From Faecalicatena contorta (GTDB lineage: Bacteria > Bacillota > Clostridia > Lachnospirales > Lachnospiraceae): a stretch of DNA of 64,000 nucleotides. Positions 25,815 through 35,944 of the stretch are shown here, one piece after another; within the stretch, counting starts at the first letter, position 1, and each line of letters starts with the position of its first letter. A program made the position numbers and the translations under genes. Below the pieces are notes generated by a model, which ran no database searches, was not told the DNA's origin, and worked only from the letters and a program-made list of their open reading frames with translations. Location of the stretch: contig NZ_JAFBIY010000002.1 in the NCBI RefSeq assembly GCF_021531975.1, forward strand, positions 248,001 through 312,000, in the 5' to 3' direction.

Positions 25815-26606
25815 ATGATAAAATACATCGCAAGTGACCTTGACGGCACGATCTTACAAAACGGAGCACAGCAAATACCCACAGAATATTTTGATCTGAT
25901 CCACATGTTAAAAGAAAATAATATCCGTTTTATTGCCGCAAGCGGAAGGCAATATCATAGTATACGTCACTTGTTTGAACCTGTGAAAGACGACATTTCC
26001 TATATCTGCGAAAACGGCTCTCTTTGTATTCATAATGGACAGGTAATTTCCAGAGGACTTATTGAACATGAACTGGGACTTCGTATCATCGATGCCGGAC
26101 GAGAATATAACGAAAAGCACAGAGAGTGTCATACACTTATATCCTGTGAATCCAGACATTATACAGATTCAAAAAATAGAGATTTCGCTGATCATCTGAA
26201 ATATGTTTTTCATAATAAAGTGGAAGTTGTAGAAGATTTGTACGATATTAATGAACCATTTTTGAAACTTGCAATCTGCGATTTTCGTGGAACAGAGCTA
26301 TTATCCCCTTTTTTGGAGGAACGTTTCTCTTCAGATATCCGTACAGCCACAGCAGGTTTTGAATGGGTAGATTTTATTGCTCCAAATGCCAACAAGGGAA
26401 TTGCCCTTTCTTCTCTTTTGAGTCATCTGCACATACGGCCGGAAGACGGCATTACTTTCGGAGATCAATATAACGATATTGAGATGCTGAAACTTGCAGG
26501 CACAAGCTATGCCATGAAAACAGCTGCGCCCGGCGTAGAAAAATACGCGAATCATGTAACAGATTCCGTTATAAATACGATACGCACAAAATTGGGGATG
26601 CGGTAA
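25815..26606 (+). CDS. HAD-superfamily hydrolase, Cof type (IIB)
   Basis: This 263-residue cytoplasmic phosphatase has all four HAD motifs: IASDLDGTIL with the nucleophile Asp at residue 7, AASGRQYHS, the lysine region in NANKGIALSSLLSHL, and TFGDQYNDIEML with the magnesium aspartates. Cof-type proteins remove phosphate from sugar phosphates, pyridoxal phosphate or flavin precursors. An upstream ATG at 25719 would add a hydrophobic stretch that is really leader sequence; the ATG at 25815 has AGGAGGAGG in front and matches the family start (MIKYIASDLDG). It faces uraA across a G-rich repeat. Confidence 0.9.
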   Translation: MIKYIASDLDGTILQNGAQQIPTEYFDLIHMLKENNIRFIAASGRQYHSIRHLFEPVKDDISYICENGSLCIHNGQVISRGLIEHELGLRIIDAGREYNEKHRECHTLISCESRHYTDSKNRDFADHLKYVFHNKVEVVEDLYDINEPFLKLAICDFRGTELLSPFLEERFSSDIRTATAGFEWVDFIAPNANKGIALSSLLSHLHIRPEDGITFGDQYNDIEMLKLAGTSYAMKTAAPGVEKYANHVTDSVINTIRTKLGMR

Positions 26607-26687
26607 CTCCGCTACGTTGGGGGACGGGGTAGCCTCGCTTGGGGACGGGGTAGCCTCGCTCCGCTACGTTACCCCGTCCCCTAAGCT
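26607..26687. repeat. G-rich intergenic repeat GGGGACGGGG between convergent genes
   Basis: The whole 81-base gap between the HAD stop and the uraA stop is repetitive. GGGGACGGGGTAGCCTCGCT occurs twice in direct order (from 26620 and 26641), CTCCGCTACGTT occurs twice (26607 and 26659), and the complement CCCCGTCCCC follows at 26672-26681. It can fold into GC-rich hairpins on either strand and may end transcription from both sides. The same core occurs at 60543-60622. Confidence 0.85.
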
Positions 26688-27947
26688 TTACTCATCTTTA
26701 TCATTTGTGAGATTCAATTTATCAAGTACGTAGAACATAAGACTCAGAAGCATTCCTACTACACACGCGAGAACCATACCTGTAAGCTGAATATTTCCAA
26801 ACTTCACAGCGATACCGGATAATCCGGTTACGAATACAACCGATGTAAGGGTCAGGTTTCGTGAACGTCCGTAATCTACTTTTGCATCTACCAGAATACG
26901 AATACCGGATGCACCGATCATACCATACAGAAGGAAGGAAATACCGCCGATTACCGGTCCCGGAATCGTCTGAATCAGCATGGATAATTTCCCAACGAAG
27001 GAGCAGATAATTGATAAAACTGCTGCTCCGGCAATAACGCGGACGCTGTACACCTTTGTTACCGCCATGACACCAATATTTTCACCATATGTTGTTGTCG
27101 GAACAGAACCGATCATTCCGGAAAGCATGGTTGACAGATTATCTCCAAGAAGGGAACGATGCAGTCCGGGATCCTTCAGAAGATCTCTTCCAACAATCTT
27201 ACTTGTAACAACCTGATGTCCGATATGCTCAGAAGCGATTACAAGGATAACCGGAAGAATAATAAGAATTGCTTCTAAACTGAATTTTGGTGTCTGGAAA
27301 TTGGGAATCGCAAAAACAGGGGCTTTTGCCACCTCTGTGAAATCTACAATTCCACAGCAAAGTGCCGCAATATAACCGGCTATAACTGCGATCAGAATTG
27401 GAATAACCGATAAAAATCCGCGGAAAATAATATTTCCAAATACAGCAACGCCCAGCGTTACCACAAAAACAATCACATTTTTCGGATCAATCACTTCATC
27501 CAGAAGTCCTGCATTACTTGCCGCACTTCCCGACAGCTCAAGTCCTATAAGTGCCACTACCGGCCCCATTGCCGCCGGCGGCAGTACAATATCGATCCAG
27601 TCTGAACCGAATTTATATATAATAAGTGCCAGAATACATCCACAGAAACCTACAACAACGAATCCGCCAAGTGCATATTGATATCCCATCTCACTGATAA
27701 CGATTCCTGCCGGGGCAAGAAAAGCAAAGCTTGATCCAAGATAAGCCGGTGCTTTCCCCTTTGTAATCGCAATAAACAGAAGTGTACCCACTCCGTTCAT
27801 AAAAAGAACGATGGCAGGACTGATTCCAAATAAAAATGGTACCAGTACAGATGCCCCGAACATCGCGAACATATGCTGTATACTAAGCGGTACCAAAAGC
27901 TTTGCAGGAACCTTGTCCTCAATCTGAATAATTTGTCTGCTTCCCAT
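26688..27947 (-). CDS. uraA: Uracil/xanthine permease (NCS2 family)
   Basis: This is a nucleobase:cation symporter of about 419 residues with 12-14 membrane segments. Typical segments are IQHMFAMFGASVLVPFLFGI near the N-terminus, GSVPTTTYGENIGVMAVTKV in the middle (the conserved TTYGEN of UraA) and IGGISFLLYGMIGASGIR. It probably imports uracil. The ATG at 27947 is better spaced from AAGGAGG than the one at 27953. A PfkB kinase gene lies 30 bp upstream in the same direction, which suggests joint nucleoside or base salvage. Confidence 0.93.
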   Translation of the reverse strand: MGSRQIIQIEDKVPAKLLVPLSIQHMFAMFGASVLVPFLFGISPAIVLFMNGVGTLLFIAITKGKAPAYLGSSFAFLAPAGIVISEMGYQYALGGFVVVGFCGCILALIIYKFGSDWIDIVLPPAAMGPVVALIGLELSGSAASNAGLLDEVIDPKNVIVFVVTLGVAVFGNIIFRGFLSVIPILIAVIAGYIAALCCGIVDFTEVAKAPVFAIPNFQTPKFSLEAILIILPVILVIASEHIGHQVVTSKIVGRDLLKDPGLHRSLLGDNLSTMLSGMIGSVPTTTYGENIGVMAVTKVYSVRVIAGAAVLSIICSFVGKLSMLIQTIPGPVIGGISFLLYGMIGASGIRILVDAKVDYGRSRNLTLTSVVFVTGLSGIAVKFGNIQLTGMVLACVVGMLLSLMFYVLDKLNLTNDKDE

Positions 27948-27977
27948 GTTCATTTCCTCCTTCTTGTTTCCTCTCTC

Positions 27978-28892
27978 TTAATCCTTTATCCATTCTGTTG
28001 CACCGGTATGCTCCACTGCTTTTCCGCCGCACAGGTTCGCATATTCTGCGCAGAATCTCACATCCTTTTTCTTAAGAAGTGCGTGCAAAAATCCTGCCAC
28101 AAAGCTGTCCCCGGCCCCGGTTGTATCAATGCACCGTACACATTCTCTGACCGGAACCCAGTAATCTTCTTCCTCCGTAGCTACATAACAGCCTCTCGCT
28201 CCACATTTTACGATAACGTGACCTGCTCCGGTCCCCCGGAGAGCTTTGGCTGCCTCTTCCACAGTGTCCGTACGGGTCAGAAGCATCGCTTCCTCATCAT
28301 TCTGGAAAAGATAATCTACATTTGCAAATGCATCTCTCATATCCGATACCGACTCGCCATTTTTACAACGAGTCATATCCGCACAGACAATCTTGCCTTC
28401 CTGCTTTGCCTCTGTAAAAATGCACTCCAGCTCTTTTGCTCCAATATGCGGAAACACGAATATACTGGCAAAGCAAATCATTTTTACACTGTCCGGAAAT
28501 GGCATACACACATCATTCACTGTAAGTGCACGAAGGCTCCCATTGGCATTTGTAAGAAAGCATCTGCTGCCATCCTCTTTCACAAGCACCACATTAATTC
28601 CCGTCGCCAGATTCTCCCGGATACATTTCTCCTCAACCTGTATACCTGCTTCCCTGCAATGCGAAAGAATATGCTTTCCTGCATCATCATTTCCCAGAAC
28701 CGTTTCCAGACGCACCGCATCTCCCAGTGCTGCAAGCACCGTCGCTTCATTCAGTGCATCTGCGCCTGTAGACATGTGAATATCCTGCGCCGGATATGAG
28801 CCGGTCTCAAACACTCTCTCACTCGCCGGGCGCACAAGCACATCCAGAATCGCTGCACCGATAATCATAATTTCTGGTTCCCTTTTTTTCAT
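27978..28892 (-). CDS. PfkB-family carbohydrate/nucleoside kinase
   Basis: This ribokinase-like enzyme has about 304 residues. The N-terminal glycine motif is STGADALNEATVLAALG and the C-terminal signature, with the catalytic Asp, is DTTGAGDSFVAGFLHALLKKK. It phosphorylates a sugar or nucleoside with ATP. Its close linkage to a uracil permease gene favours a nucleoside or ribose-type substrate, but fructose-type sugars cannot be excluded. The start at 28892 has CAGGAG upstream; a start at 28922 would add ten residues that do not fit the family. Confidence 0.9.
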   Translation of the reverse strand: MKKREPEIMIIGAAILDVLVRPASERVFETGSYPAQDIHMSTGADALNEATVLAALGDAVRLETVLGNDDAGKHILSHCREAGIQVEEKCIRENLATGINVVLVKEDGSRCFLTNANGSLRALTVNDVCMPFPDSVKMICFASIFVFPHIGAKELECIFTEAKQEGKIVCADMTRCKNGESVSDMRDAFANVDYLFQNDEEAMLLTRTDTVEEAAKALRGTGAGHVIVKCGARGCYVATEEEDYWVPVRECVRCIDTTGAGDSFVAGFLHALLKKKDVRFCAEYANLCGGKAVEHTGATEWIKD

Positions 28893-28975
28893 TCTGCTTC
28901 TCCTGATTTGCGGAAATATCATACTATCGTTTCTATATTACCATATTTCGCTCTACAGTTATACAACAAAATGAT

Positions 28976-30313
28976 TTACAGGCTCTCCATCCAGACTTTT
29001 TTTCTGAAAATCACAAGTGTGATTCCTAATCTCACACATTCCTCCAAAGACAAAAGCAAATAGACGTATGGAATGGAAAGCTTCAGAACGAAGGCTCCTA
29101 CAAGACCAAGAGGCACACCAAAAATCCACGTACCAACCATATCCACCCACATAATATATTTTGTCTTTCCGCCGCTTCGTACAATGCCCCCGCCAAGTAT
29201 CATATTCTGAATCTTTACAGGTGATATAAGCGCAAAAACAACTAATATCCGGGATGCCAGTATTTGCACCGAATCCTCTACTTCATAAATCCCGACGTAA
29301 TAGTTTCGCACAGCCAGCAAAAGTACCGCAAGTACTGCCGCACCTGCCAGTCCGCCCCATATGAATTTCTTTGCTTCGGCGTATGCTCTGTCATAATCCC
29401 TGCTTCCAAGCGTCTTGCCGGTAATGATCCCCGCCGCCTGTCCAAGTCCGCTCATTGCACCCATTACCAGGGTCTGTACCGGTATTGTAAGAGTCATGGC
29501 AGCACAGGCTTTTGTCCCAAGATTTCCATAAATGGCAGCGTAAACATTTTCGCCAAGGCTCCAGAGAAATTCACACGCAAGAATCGGCAGCAATATCCCC
29601 TGATAAAGCTTCCATCCGACACGATCAAACCACCAGACAAAATAAAGCCTCATACTCCACTTCCGGTAAATGTGCAGGAAGAAACAGAATATAAGAATAC
29701 ATGCTGCTGTTTGCGAGATGACAGTAGCAATTGCCGCACCTCTCGCTCCGAGCTTCGGAAGTCCCAGCTTACCAAAAATCAACACATAATTAAGCCCCGT
29801 ATTCATAACCACCGAAAGTACACTGGCATACAGGGGAAATACTGCTGCGTCCGTGCAGCGCAGTAATGTCGCAAACATCATGCTTACTGCCATCGGAAGA
29901 TACGACAAAGCATAAAGTCTGAGATACGCTGCCGCGATTTGCCTTGTCTCTATGTCTTTTGTATATAGCCACATGATCTGATTCGGGAAACAGATACTGA
30001 TAACAGCAAATGCAATAGCCAGCCCAGACGCCAAAAACAGGTTCACAAAAAAGCTGCGGCTTATTTCCTTCTCTTCTTTTTGCCCTACATACTGCGAAAT
30101 CATAATCCCGGCTACTGTCACAACTGCACCCAGAAGCACACTGTAAAGCGATGCAAACTTCGCTCCCAGCCCCACACCGGCGATGCTGGCACTCCCCAGT
30201 TTCCCGATCATCAGCTGATCCACCACACTAAAAGACGACTGCAGAAGAGACTGCAGCGTAACCGGAAGGGCGATCTGCAATACTTTCTTATAAAATCTTT
30301 CCTTACCATCCAT
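28976..30313 (-). CDS. MATE-family multidrug/metabolite exporter
   Basis: This membrane protein has about 445 residues and 12 hydrophobic segments in two similar halves. The first half begins QIALPVTLQSLLQSSFSVVDQLMIGKLG, the classical MATE opening, and the second half has TLTIPVQTLVMGAMSGLGQAAGII. It would export drugs or metabolites in exchange for Na+ or H+. The frame can start with GTG at 30316 or ATG at 30313; the latter is listed. It stands alone, with the riboswitch region upstream on the other strand. Confidence 0.92.
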   Translation of the reverse strand: MDGKERFYKKVLQIALPVTLQSLLQSSFSVVDQLMIGKLGSASIAGVGLGAKFASLYSVLLGAVVTVAGIMISQYVGQKEEKEISRSFFVNLFLASGLAIAFAVISICFPNQIMWLYTKDIETRQIAAAYLRLYALSYLPMAVSMMFATLLRCTDAAVFPLYASVLSVVMNTGLNYVLIFGKLGLPKLGARGAAIATVISQTAACILIFCFFLHIYRKWSMRLYFVWWFDRVGWKLYQGILLPILACEFLWSLGENVYAAIYGNLGTKACAAMTLTIPVQTLVMGAMSGLGQAAGIITGKTLGSRDYDRAYAEAKKFIWGGLAGAAVLAVLLLAVRNYYVGIYEVEDSVQILASRILVVFALISPVKIQNMILGGGIVRSGGKTKYIMWVDMVGTWIFGVPLGLVGAFVLKLSIPYVYLLLSLEECVRLGITLVIFRKKVWMESL

Positions 30314-30478
30314 CACCTGTCGCCCCCTTCATCCTTCTTACCTCTATGATTCCTTGTCCCTTATAAATCATTTCCATGATAAGCAAAAAGTCTGAAAGTC
30401 ACAATAGGTTAAGCGCGTAACCCCATCCAAAATTCACCCTCTGAATTTGTTAAAATCTCACAAAATCTCATTCTTTTC

Positions 30479-30507
30479 TTGACAGTCTTCTCCTGCTCTG
30501 TTATATT
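30479..30507 (+). promoter_or_regulatory. Sigma-A-type promoter of the riboswitch/CDF gene
   Basis: TTGACA (30479-30484) and TATATT (30502-30507) are separated by 17 bases. Transcription would begin near 30514, giving a leader of about 215 bases that contains the NiCo riboswitch. Confidence 0.8.
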
Positions 30508-30544
30508 ACTCTCAATACTCTTTGCACTGCATATCAATCTACAG

Positions 30545-30658
30545 TACAAACTGAGCAGGCCGCTGGCATGATGCCTATGGAGCCGGGTCACACAAGTGAC
30601 AGTGAATCATTCATTCACGGGACAGTAGTTGCTTTTACTGGATTCGTGGATTTTTTTA
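30545..30658 (+). promoter_or_regulatory. NiCo (czcD-type) cobalt/nickel riboswitch with overlapping terminator
   Basis: The sequence ACTGAGCAGGC, then a hairpin, AGCCGGG, a second hairpin (GTCACACAAGTGAC), a third (GTGAATCATTCATTCAC) and GGGACAGT reproduces the conserved order of the NiCo four-way-junction riboswitch. The closing stem pairs ACTG with CAGT. The 3' strand of the aptamer (CACGGGACAGTA, from 30616) can instead pair with TACTGGATTCGTG (30637-30648), which is followed by seven T residues: a terminator. Binding of Co2+ or Ni2+ should stabilise the aptamer and allow read-through into the exporter gene. Confidence 0.88.
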
Positions 30659-30728
30659 TACCCTTTTCCAGAAAAATAAGCATGTGACATAGAGACAGCA
30701 TACTTTATTTTCAGGAGGTATTACTACT

Positions 30729-31610
30729 ATGGAAAATTATGATTTCGAAAAAACGGCTACAAAAGTAACCCTTGTCAGTATTTGTGGAAACATCATACTG
30801 TCTGTCTTTAAGCTGATTGCCGGAATAGCTGCACATTCCGGAGCAATGGTCAGTGATGCTGTACATTCCGCTTCGGATGTATTTAGCAGTATTGTTGTGA
30901 TTATTGGTGTGAAATTATCAGCGAAAGACTCTGACAAAGAACACCCCTACGGGCATGAACGTTTTGAATGTGTGGCAGCGATTGTCCTCTCGGTTGTTCT
31001 GCTTATAACCGGCCTTCTCATCGGATTTGAAGCACTGAAGAATATTTTATCCAGAGATTACGACTCTCTTATTATTCCCGGCACACTGGCACTCATCGCT
31101 GCCGTCATTTCTATCATTACGAAAGAAGCCATGTACTGGTATACAAGATTTTATGCACGTCGCATTGATTCAAGTGCACTCATGGCAGATGCCTGGCACC
31201 ACAGAAGCGACGCACTTTCATCGATTGGCGCTCTGATCGGTATTGCCGGAGCCAGAATGGGATTCTCGATACTTGATCCGGTCGCAAGTCTGGTCATCTG
31301 CATCTTTATCGCAAAGGCTGCCATTGATATCTTTATGGATGCCATCAAAAAAATGGTAGACTGCTCCTGTGATGAAGAAACAGAAAAAGCAATCTGTGAC
31401 TGTACCAAAGCACAGGCAGGCGTCCTCAGCGTAGATTTCCTGCACACCCGCGTGTTTGGTAATAAAATCTATGTTGATATTGAAATCGGTGCAGACGGCT
31501 CACACACCTTAAATGAAGCTCATGACATTTCCGAACAGGTACATGATGCAATTGAAGAAACTTTCCCTAAAGTAAAACATATCATGGTACATGTAAATCC
31601 ATATCGGTAG
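30729..31610 (+). CDS. Cation diffusion facilitator exporter (Co2+/Ni2+ likely)
   Basis: This CDF transporter has 293 residues, with six membrane helices and a cytoplasmic C-terminal domain. The metal site residues are visible as HSGAMVSDAVHSASDVFSS (helix 2, with D and H/D spaced by four) and ALMADAWHHRSDALSSIGAL (helix 5, HxxxD). The cytoplasmic domain has VDFLHTRVFGNKIYVDIEI and the final HIMVHVNP. Family members export Zn, Fe, Mn, Co or Ni. The NiCo riboswitch in the leader indicates that cobalt and nickel are the relevant ions here. Confidence 0.94.
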   Translation: MENYDFEKTATKVTLVSICGNIILSVFKLIAGIAAHSGAMVSDAVHSASDVFSSIVVIIGVKLSAKDSDKEHPYGHERFECVAAIVLSVVLLITGLLIGFEALKNILSRDYDSLIIPGTLALIAAVISIITKEAMYWYTRFYARRIDSSALMADAWHHRSDALSSIGALIGIAGARMGFSILDPVASLVICIFIAKAAIDIFMDAIKKMVDCSCDEETEKAICDCTKAQAGVLSVDFLHTRVFGNKIYVDIEIGADGSHTLNEAHDISEQVHDAIEETFPKVKHIMVHVNPYR

Positions 31611-31625
31611 TTTTTCATTCTATAA

Positions 31626-31761
31626 CAACGAGAAGATACCCCTCGAGAAAGCTCTGCTTTCCCTCGGTCGCGGCAGTCGCCGCTTCAAATGAGCAAAAAT
31701 AAAGCCCGAAAGCAAGTAAACTTGCTTCGGGCTTATTTTACTCATTCAAATCTTCTCGTTG
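31626..31761. repeat. Nested inverted-repeat element including the tuf terminator
   Basis: CAACGAGAAGAT (31626-31637) and its exact complement (31750-31761) enclose three further hairpins: GAAAGC/GCTTTC near 31648, GCGGC/GCCGC near 31670, and the long terminator stem at 31697-31741. The element fills most of the gap between the convergent CDF and tuf genes. Confidence 0.7.
31697..31741. terminator. Bidirectional terminator between CDF and tuf
   Basis: AAATAAAGCCCGAAAGCAAG pairs with CTTGCTTCGGGCTTATTTT around the loop TAAA, with A-rich and T-rich flanks on both sides. It can end both the CDF transcript and the str operon. Confidence 0.9.
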
Positions 31762-31773
31762 CTTACGCGCAGA

Positions 31774-32967
31774 TTACTCGATGATTTCTTTAACTACACC
31801 TGAACCTACTGTACGTCCACCTTCACGGATAGCGAAACGAAGTCCCTGCTCCATAGCAACTGGGTGGATAAGTTCACATGTCATTTCTACGTGGTCACCA
31901 GGCATGCACATTTCTGTTCCCTCTGGAAGACCGCAGATACCTGTTACGTCTGTTGTTCTGAAGTAGAACTGTGGACGGTAGTTGTTGAAGAATGGAGTAT
32001 GACGTCCACCTTCATCTTTTGTCAGAACGTAAACCTGAGATGTAAATTTGCTGTGGCATTTTACAGAACCTGGTTTAACAAGACACTGTCCTCTTTCGAT
32101 TTCAGTTCTCTGAATACCACGAAGAAGAGCACCGATGTTGTCACCAGCCTGAGCCTCATCAAGAAGCTTACGGAACATCTCAACACCTGTTACAACTGTC
32201 TTTCTGGATTCTTCATGAATACCAACGATTTCTACTTCGTCAGATACGTGAAGAACACCACGCTCTACTCTACCAGTAGCAACTGTTCCACGACCTGTGA
32301 TAGAGAATACGTCCTCTACAGGCATAAGGAATGGCTGATCTACTGCACGCTCTGGATCTGGAATGTAGCTGTCAACAGCATCCATAAGTTCCATGATCTT
32401 GTCTCCCCATTCTCCTGATGGATCTTCAAGAGCTTTAAGAGCAGAACCCTGAACGATCGGTGTGTCGTCGCCTGGGAATTCATACTCGTCAAGGAGTTCA
32501 CGAATTTCCATTTCTACTAATTCAAGAAGTTCTTCATCGTCTACCATATCACATTTGTTCATGAATACTACGATGTAAGGAACACCTACCTGACGGGAAA
32601 GCAGGATGTGCTCTCTTGTCTGAGCCATAACACCATCAGTAGCAGCAACTACGAGGATAGCGCCGTCCATCTGAGCAGCACCAGTGATCATGTTCTTAAC
32701 GTAGTCAGCATGTCCTGGGCAGTCAACGTGTGCATAGTGACGTTTCTCTGTCTCATACTCAACGTGAGCTGTAGAGATTGTGATACCACGCTCTCTCTCT
32801 TCTGGAGCCTTATCGATGTTCTCGAAATCTACAGCAGCGTTACCAGCAACTCTTTCTGCAAGAGTCTTTGTGATAGCAGCTGTTAAAGTTGTTTTACCGT
32901 GGTCAACGTGACCAATGGTACCGATATTACAATGTGGTTTTGTTCTTTCAAATTTAGCTTTTGCCAT
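31774..32967 (-). CDS. tuf: Elongation factor Tu
   Basis: EF-Tu brings aminoacyl-tRNA to the ribosome as a GTP complex. The 397 residues are full length. They start with [20 protein letters not shown] and carry the P-loop GHVDHGKT, the switch motif [13 protein letters not shown] for guanine binding, and the domain 2/3 sequences [13 protein letters not shown] and GGRHTPFF. It is the last gene of the str operon, about 120 bp after fusA, and is followed by a strong terminator. Confidence 0.99.
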   Translation of the reverse strand: MAKAKFERTKPHCNIGTIGHVDHGKTTLTAAITKTLAERVAGNAAVDFENIDKAPEERERGITISTAHVEYETEKRHYAHVDCPGHADYVKNMITGAAQMDGAILVVAATDGVMAQTREHILLSRQVGVPYIVVFMNKCDMVDDEELLELVEMEIRELLDEYEFPGDDTPIVQGSALKALEDPSGEWGDKIMELMDAVDSYIPDPERAVDQPFLMPVEDVFSITGRGTVATGRVERGVLHVSDEVEIVGIHEESRKTVVTGVEMFRKLLDEAQAGDNIGALLRGIQRTEIERGQCLVKPGSVKCHSKFTSQVYVLTKDEGGRHTPFFNNYRPQFYFRTTDVTGICGLPEGTEMCMPGDHVEMTCELIHPVAMEQGLRFAIREGGRTVGSGVVKEIIE

Positions 32968-33085
32968 TTTGAATATCCTCCTTATTATAGCGCCTTCTAA
33001 GGCATTTTTGAATTATTTACGTTTGCTCGGCTATTTCTGATTATATTTCAAATCACATAGTTTTTCAAGCCTTTTTACTATTTAA

Positions 33086-35203
33086 TTAAGCATTTTTATT
33101 GGATAATACCTTTTCCTGTACAGACTTCGGAACTGGCTCGTATTTCTCGAAGAACATTGAGTAGTTTCCACGTCCCTGTGTTCTGGAACGAAGGTCTGTA
33201 GAATATCCGAACATCTCGGACAACGGAACATATCCGCGAACGATCTTACCACCGCCGAGGTCGTCCATACCTTCGATACGTCCACGACGAGAGTTGATAT
33301 CACCAATAACGTCTCCCATGTATTCCTCAGGCATTGTTACTTCAACCTTCATGATTGGCTCACAAAGAACCGGAGCTGCCTTCTTCATAGCATCCTTGAA
33401 TGCCAGAGAACCGGCAATATGGAATGCCATTTCACTTGAATCGACTTCATGGTAAGAACCATCGTATACGTTAGCCTTAACACCAACAACCGGGAATCCG
33501 CCAAGGATACCGGACTGCATAGCCTCTTCGATACCTTCTCCAACCTTCGGGATGTATTCCTTCGGAATAGCACCACCAACAACAGTAGATTCGAATACGA
33601 ATGTCTCCTCGCCGTTGATGTCCATTGGTTCAAATTTAACTTTACAGTGTCCGTACTGTCCACGTCCACCAGACTGCTTTGCGTACTTACTGTCAACGTC
33701 AACAGCCTTTGTAAATGCTTCTTTGTATGCAACCTGAGGAGCACCTACGTTAGCCTCTACCTTAAATTCACGAAGAAGTCTGTCTACGATGATCTCAAGG
33801 TGAAGCTCACCCATACCGGCGATAATTGTCTGACCTGTTTCCTGATCAGTATGAGCACGGAATGTCGGGTCTTCTTCTGCAAGTTTTGCAAGAGACTCAC
33901 CAAGTTTACCCTGGGAAGCTTTTGTCTTAGGCTCAATCGCAAGCTCGATAACCGGCTCTGGGAATTCCATGGACTCCAGAATTACCGGATGCTGCTCGTC
34001 ACAGATTGTATCACCTGTTGTAGTGAACTTAAATCCGATTGCTGCAGCGATATCACCGGAATATACCTTGTCAAGCTCTGCTCTCTTATTTGCATGCATC
34101 TGAAGAATACGTCCAACACGTTCCTTCTTGCCCTTTGTTGCATTCAGTACATAAGAACCGGAGTTCATTGTACCGGAATATACTCTGAAGTATGCCAGTT
34201 TACCAACGAATGGGTCTGTCATAATCTTAAATGCCAGTGCTGAGAATGGCTCTTCATCAGAAGAATGTCTTTCTACTTCATTTCCGTCTTCATCCACACC
34301 CTTAATAGCCGGGATGTCTGTCGGAGCCGGCATATATTCAAGAATTGCATCCAGAAGCTTCTGAACACCTTTGTTTCTGTAAGCAGAACCACAGCATACC
34401 GGAACAGCTGTACATTCACATGTTGCTTTTCTAAGTGTAGCTTTCAGCTCCTCTACAGATGGGATCTCGCCTTCCAGATACATCAGTGTAAGATCATCAT
34501 CTAACTCACAGATCTTTTCAATCAGCTCATCATGATACAGTTCTGCATCATCAGCCATGTCTTCCGGAATATCAACGATAGAAATATCATCACCCTTATC
34601 ATCATTGTAGATGTAAGCTTTCATTTCCATCAAGTCAATGATTCCTTTGAAATCGTCTTCTTTACCGATTGGCAGCTGAAGAACAATAGCGTTCTTGCCA
34701 AGTCTTGTCTTAATCTGCTCAACAGCATTATAGAAATCTGCGCCAAGGATATCCATCTTATTGATGAATGCCATTCTCGGTACGTTGTATGTGTCAGCCT
34801 GACGCCATACGTTCTCTGACTGTGGTTCAACACCACCCTTAGCACAGAATACACCTACAGCTCCGTCAAGTACACGAAGTGAACGTTCAACCTCAACCGT
34901 AAAGTCAACGTGTCCCGGAGTATCAATAATATTGATACGATGCTCAAGTGCACCCGGTTTCGGTTTACAATTCTCTTCCAGTGTCCAGTGACATGTTGTA
35001 GCTGCAGAAGTAATTGTGATACCTCTTTCCTGCTCCTGTTCCATCCAGTCCATAGTAGCAGTACCTTCGTGAGTATCACCAATCTTATAGTTAACACCGG
35101 TATAGTAAAGAATACGCTCTGTCAGTGTAGTCTTACCAGCATCGATATGAGCCATAATACCAATGTTTCTAGTTCTCTCTAATGGATATTCTCTTCCAGC
35201 CAT
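33086..35203 (-). CDS. fusA: Elongation factor G
   Basis: EF-G drives GTP-dependent translocation. The 705-residue protein has [20 protein letters not shown] (P-loop), [13 protein letters not shown], and the domain IV segment [15 protein letters not shown]. Domain V ends with [19 protein letters not shown]. It lies 17 bp after rpsG in the str operon, and the long open frames on the opposite strand are shadows caused by codon bias. Confidence 0.99.
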   Translation of the reverse strand: MAGREYPLERTRNIGIMAHIDAGKTTLTERILYYTGVNYKIGDTHEGTATMDWMEQEQERGITITSAATTCHWTLEENCKPKPGALEHRINIIDTPGHVDFTVEVERSLRVLDGAVGVFCAKGGVEPQSENVWRQADTYNVPRMAFINKMDILGADFYNAVEQIKTRLGKNAIVLQLPIGKEDDFKGIIDLMEMKAYIYNDDKGDDISIVDIPEDMADDAELYHDELIEKICELDDDLTLMYLEGEIPSVEELKATLRKATCECTAVPVCCGSAYRNKGVQKLLDAILEYMPAPTDIPAIKGVDEDGNEVERHSSDEEPFSALAFKIMTDPFVGKLAYFRVYSGTMNSGSYVLNATKGKKERVGRILQMHANKRAELDKVYSGDIAAAIGFKFTTTGDTICDEQHPVILESMEFPEPVIELAIEPKTKASQGKLGESLAKLAEEDPTFRAHTDQETGQTIIAGMGELHLEIIVDRLLREFKVEANVGAPQVAYKEAFTKAVDVDSKYAKQSGGRGQYGHCKVKFEPMDINGEETFVFESTVVGGAIPKEYIPKVGEGIEEAMQSGILGGFPVVGVKANVYDGSYHEVDSSEMAFHIAGSLAFKDAMKKAAPVLCEPIMKVEVTMPEEYMGDVIGDINSRRGRIEGMDDLGGGKIVRGYVPLSEMFGYSTDLRSRTQGRGNYSMFFEKYEPVPKSVQEKVLSNKNA

Positions 35204-35220
35204 TGTTGCCTCCTAAAAAA

Positions 35221-35718
<498 letters not shown>

Positions 35719-35840
35719 TTAATTCATCGGTACTCACATGTGTCTTTCTAATGATACAGTGTAGTGCATAGGACATACAATATATATGTCTTGCAACTTA
35801 CTTCATCATAGTTCTGTTTGTGACTACATTAATTATGGTA

Positions 35841-35940
35841 GTTCTTCTCACTAAGCTCGTGAAACACCTCGCTAAGTTCCGAAGAACAATCCTCGTACTA
35901 AATTCGCACTTCACTTTCGCTCGTGCTCATTAAGTGCTCT
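35841..35940 (-). repeat. Structured element in the rpsL-rpsG gap (copy A)
   Basis: GTTCTTC and GAAGAAC (35841-35887) enclose CTAAGCTCGTGAAACACCTC. A second hairpin, GCACTT/AAGTGC, follows from about 35906. Order and wording closely match the element at 55164-55262 in another ribosomal-protein operon. The rest of the 253-base gap shows no gene. Confidence 0.65.
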
Positions 35941-35944
35941 GGAT

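Noticed and set aside
27873-28799. 308-residue plus-strand frame over uraA and the PfkB kinase
   Set aside because: It is antisense to two well-recognised genes, has shadow-type composition (His, Cys and Arg rich) and no family features.
33449-34243. 264-residue open frame on the plus strand over fusA
   Set aside because: It lies wholly antisense to the clear EF-G gene, is rich in Cys, Ser and Leu from reversed codon bias, and lacks a ribosome site.
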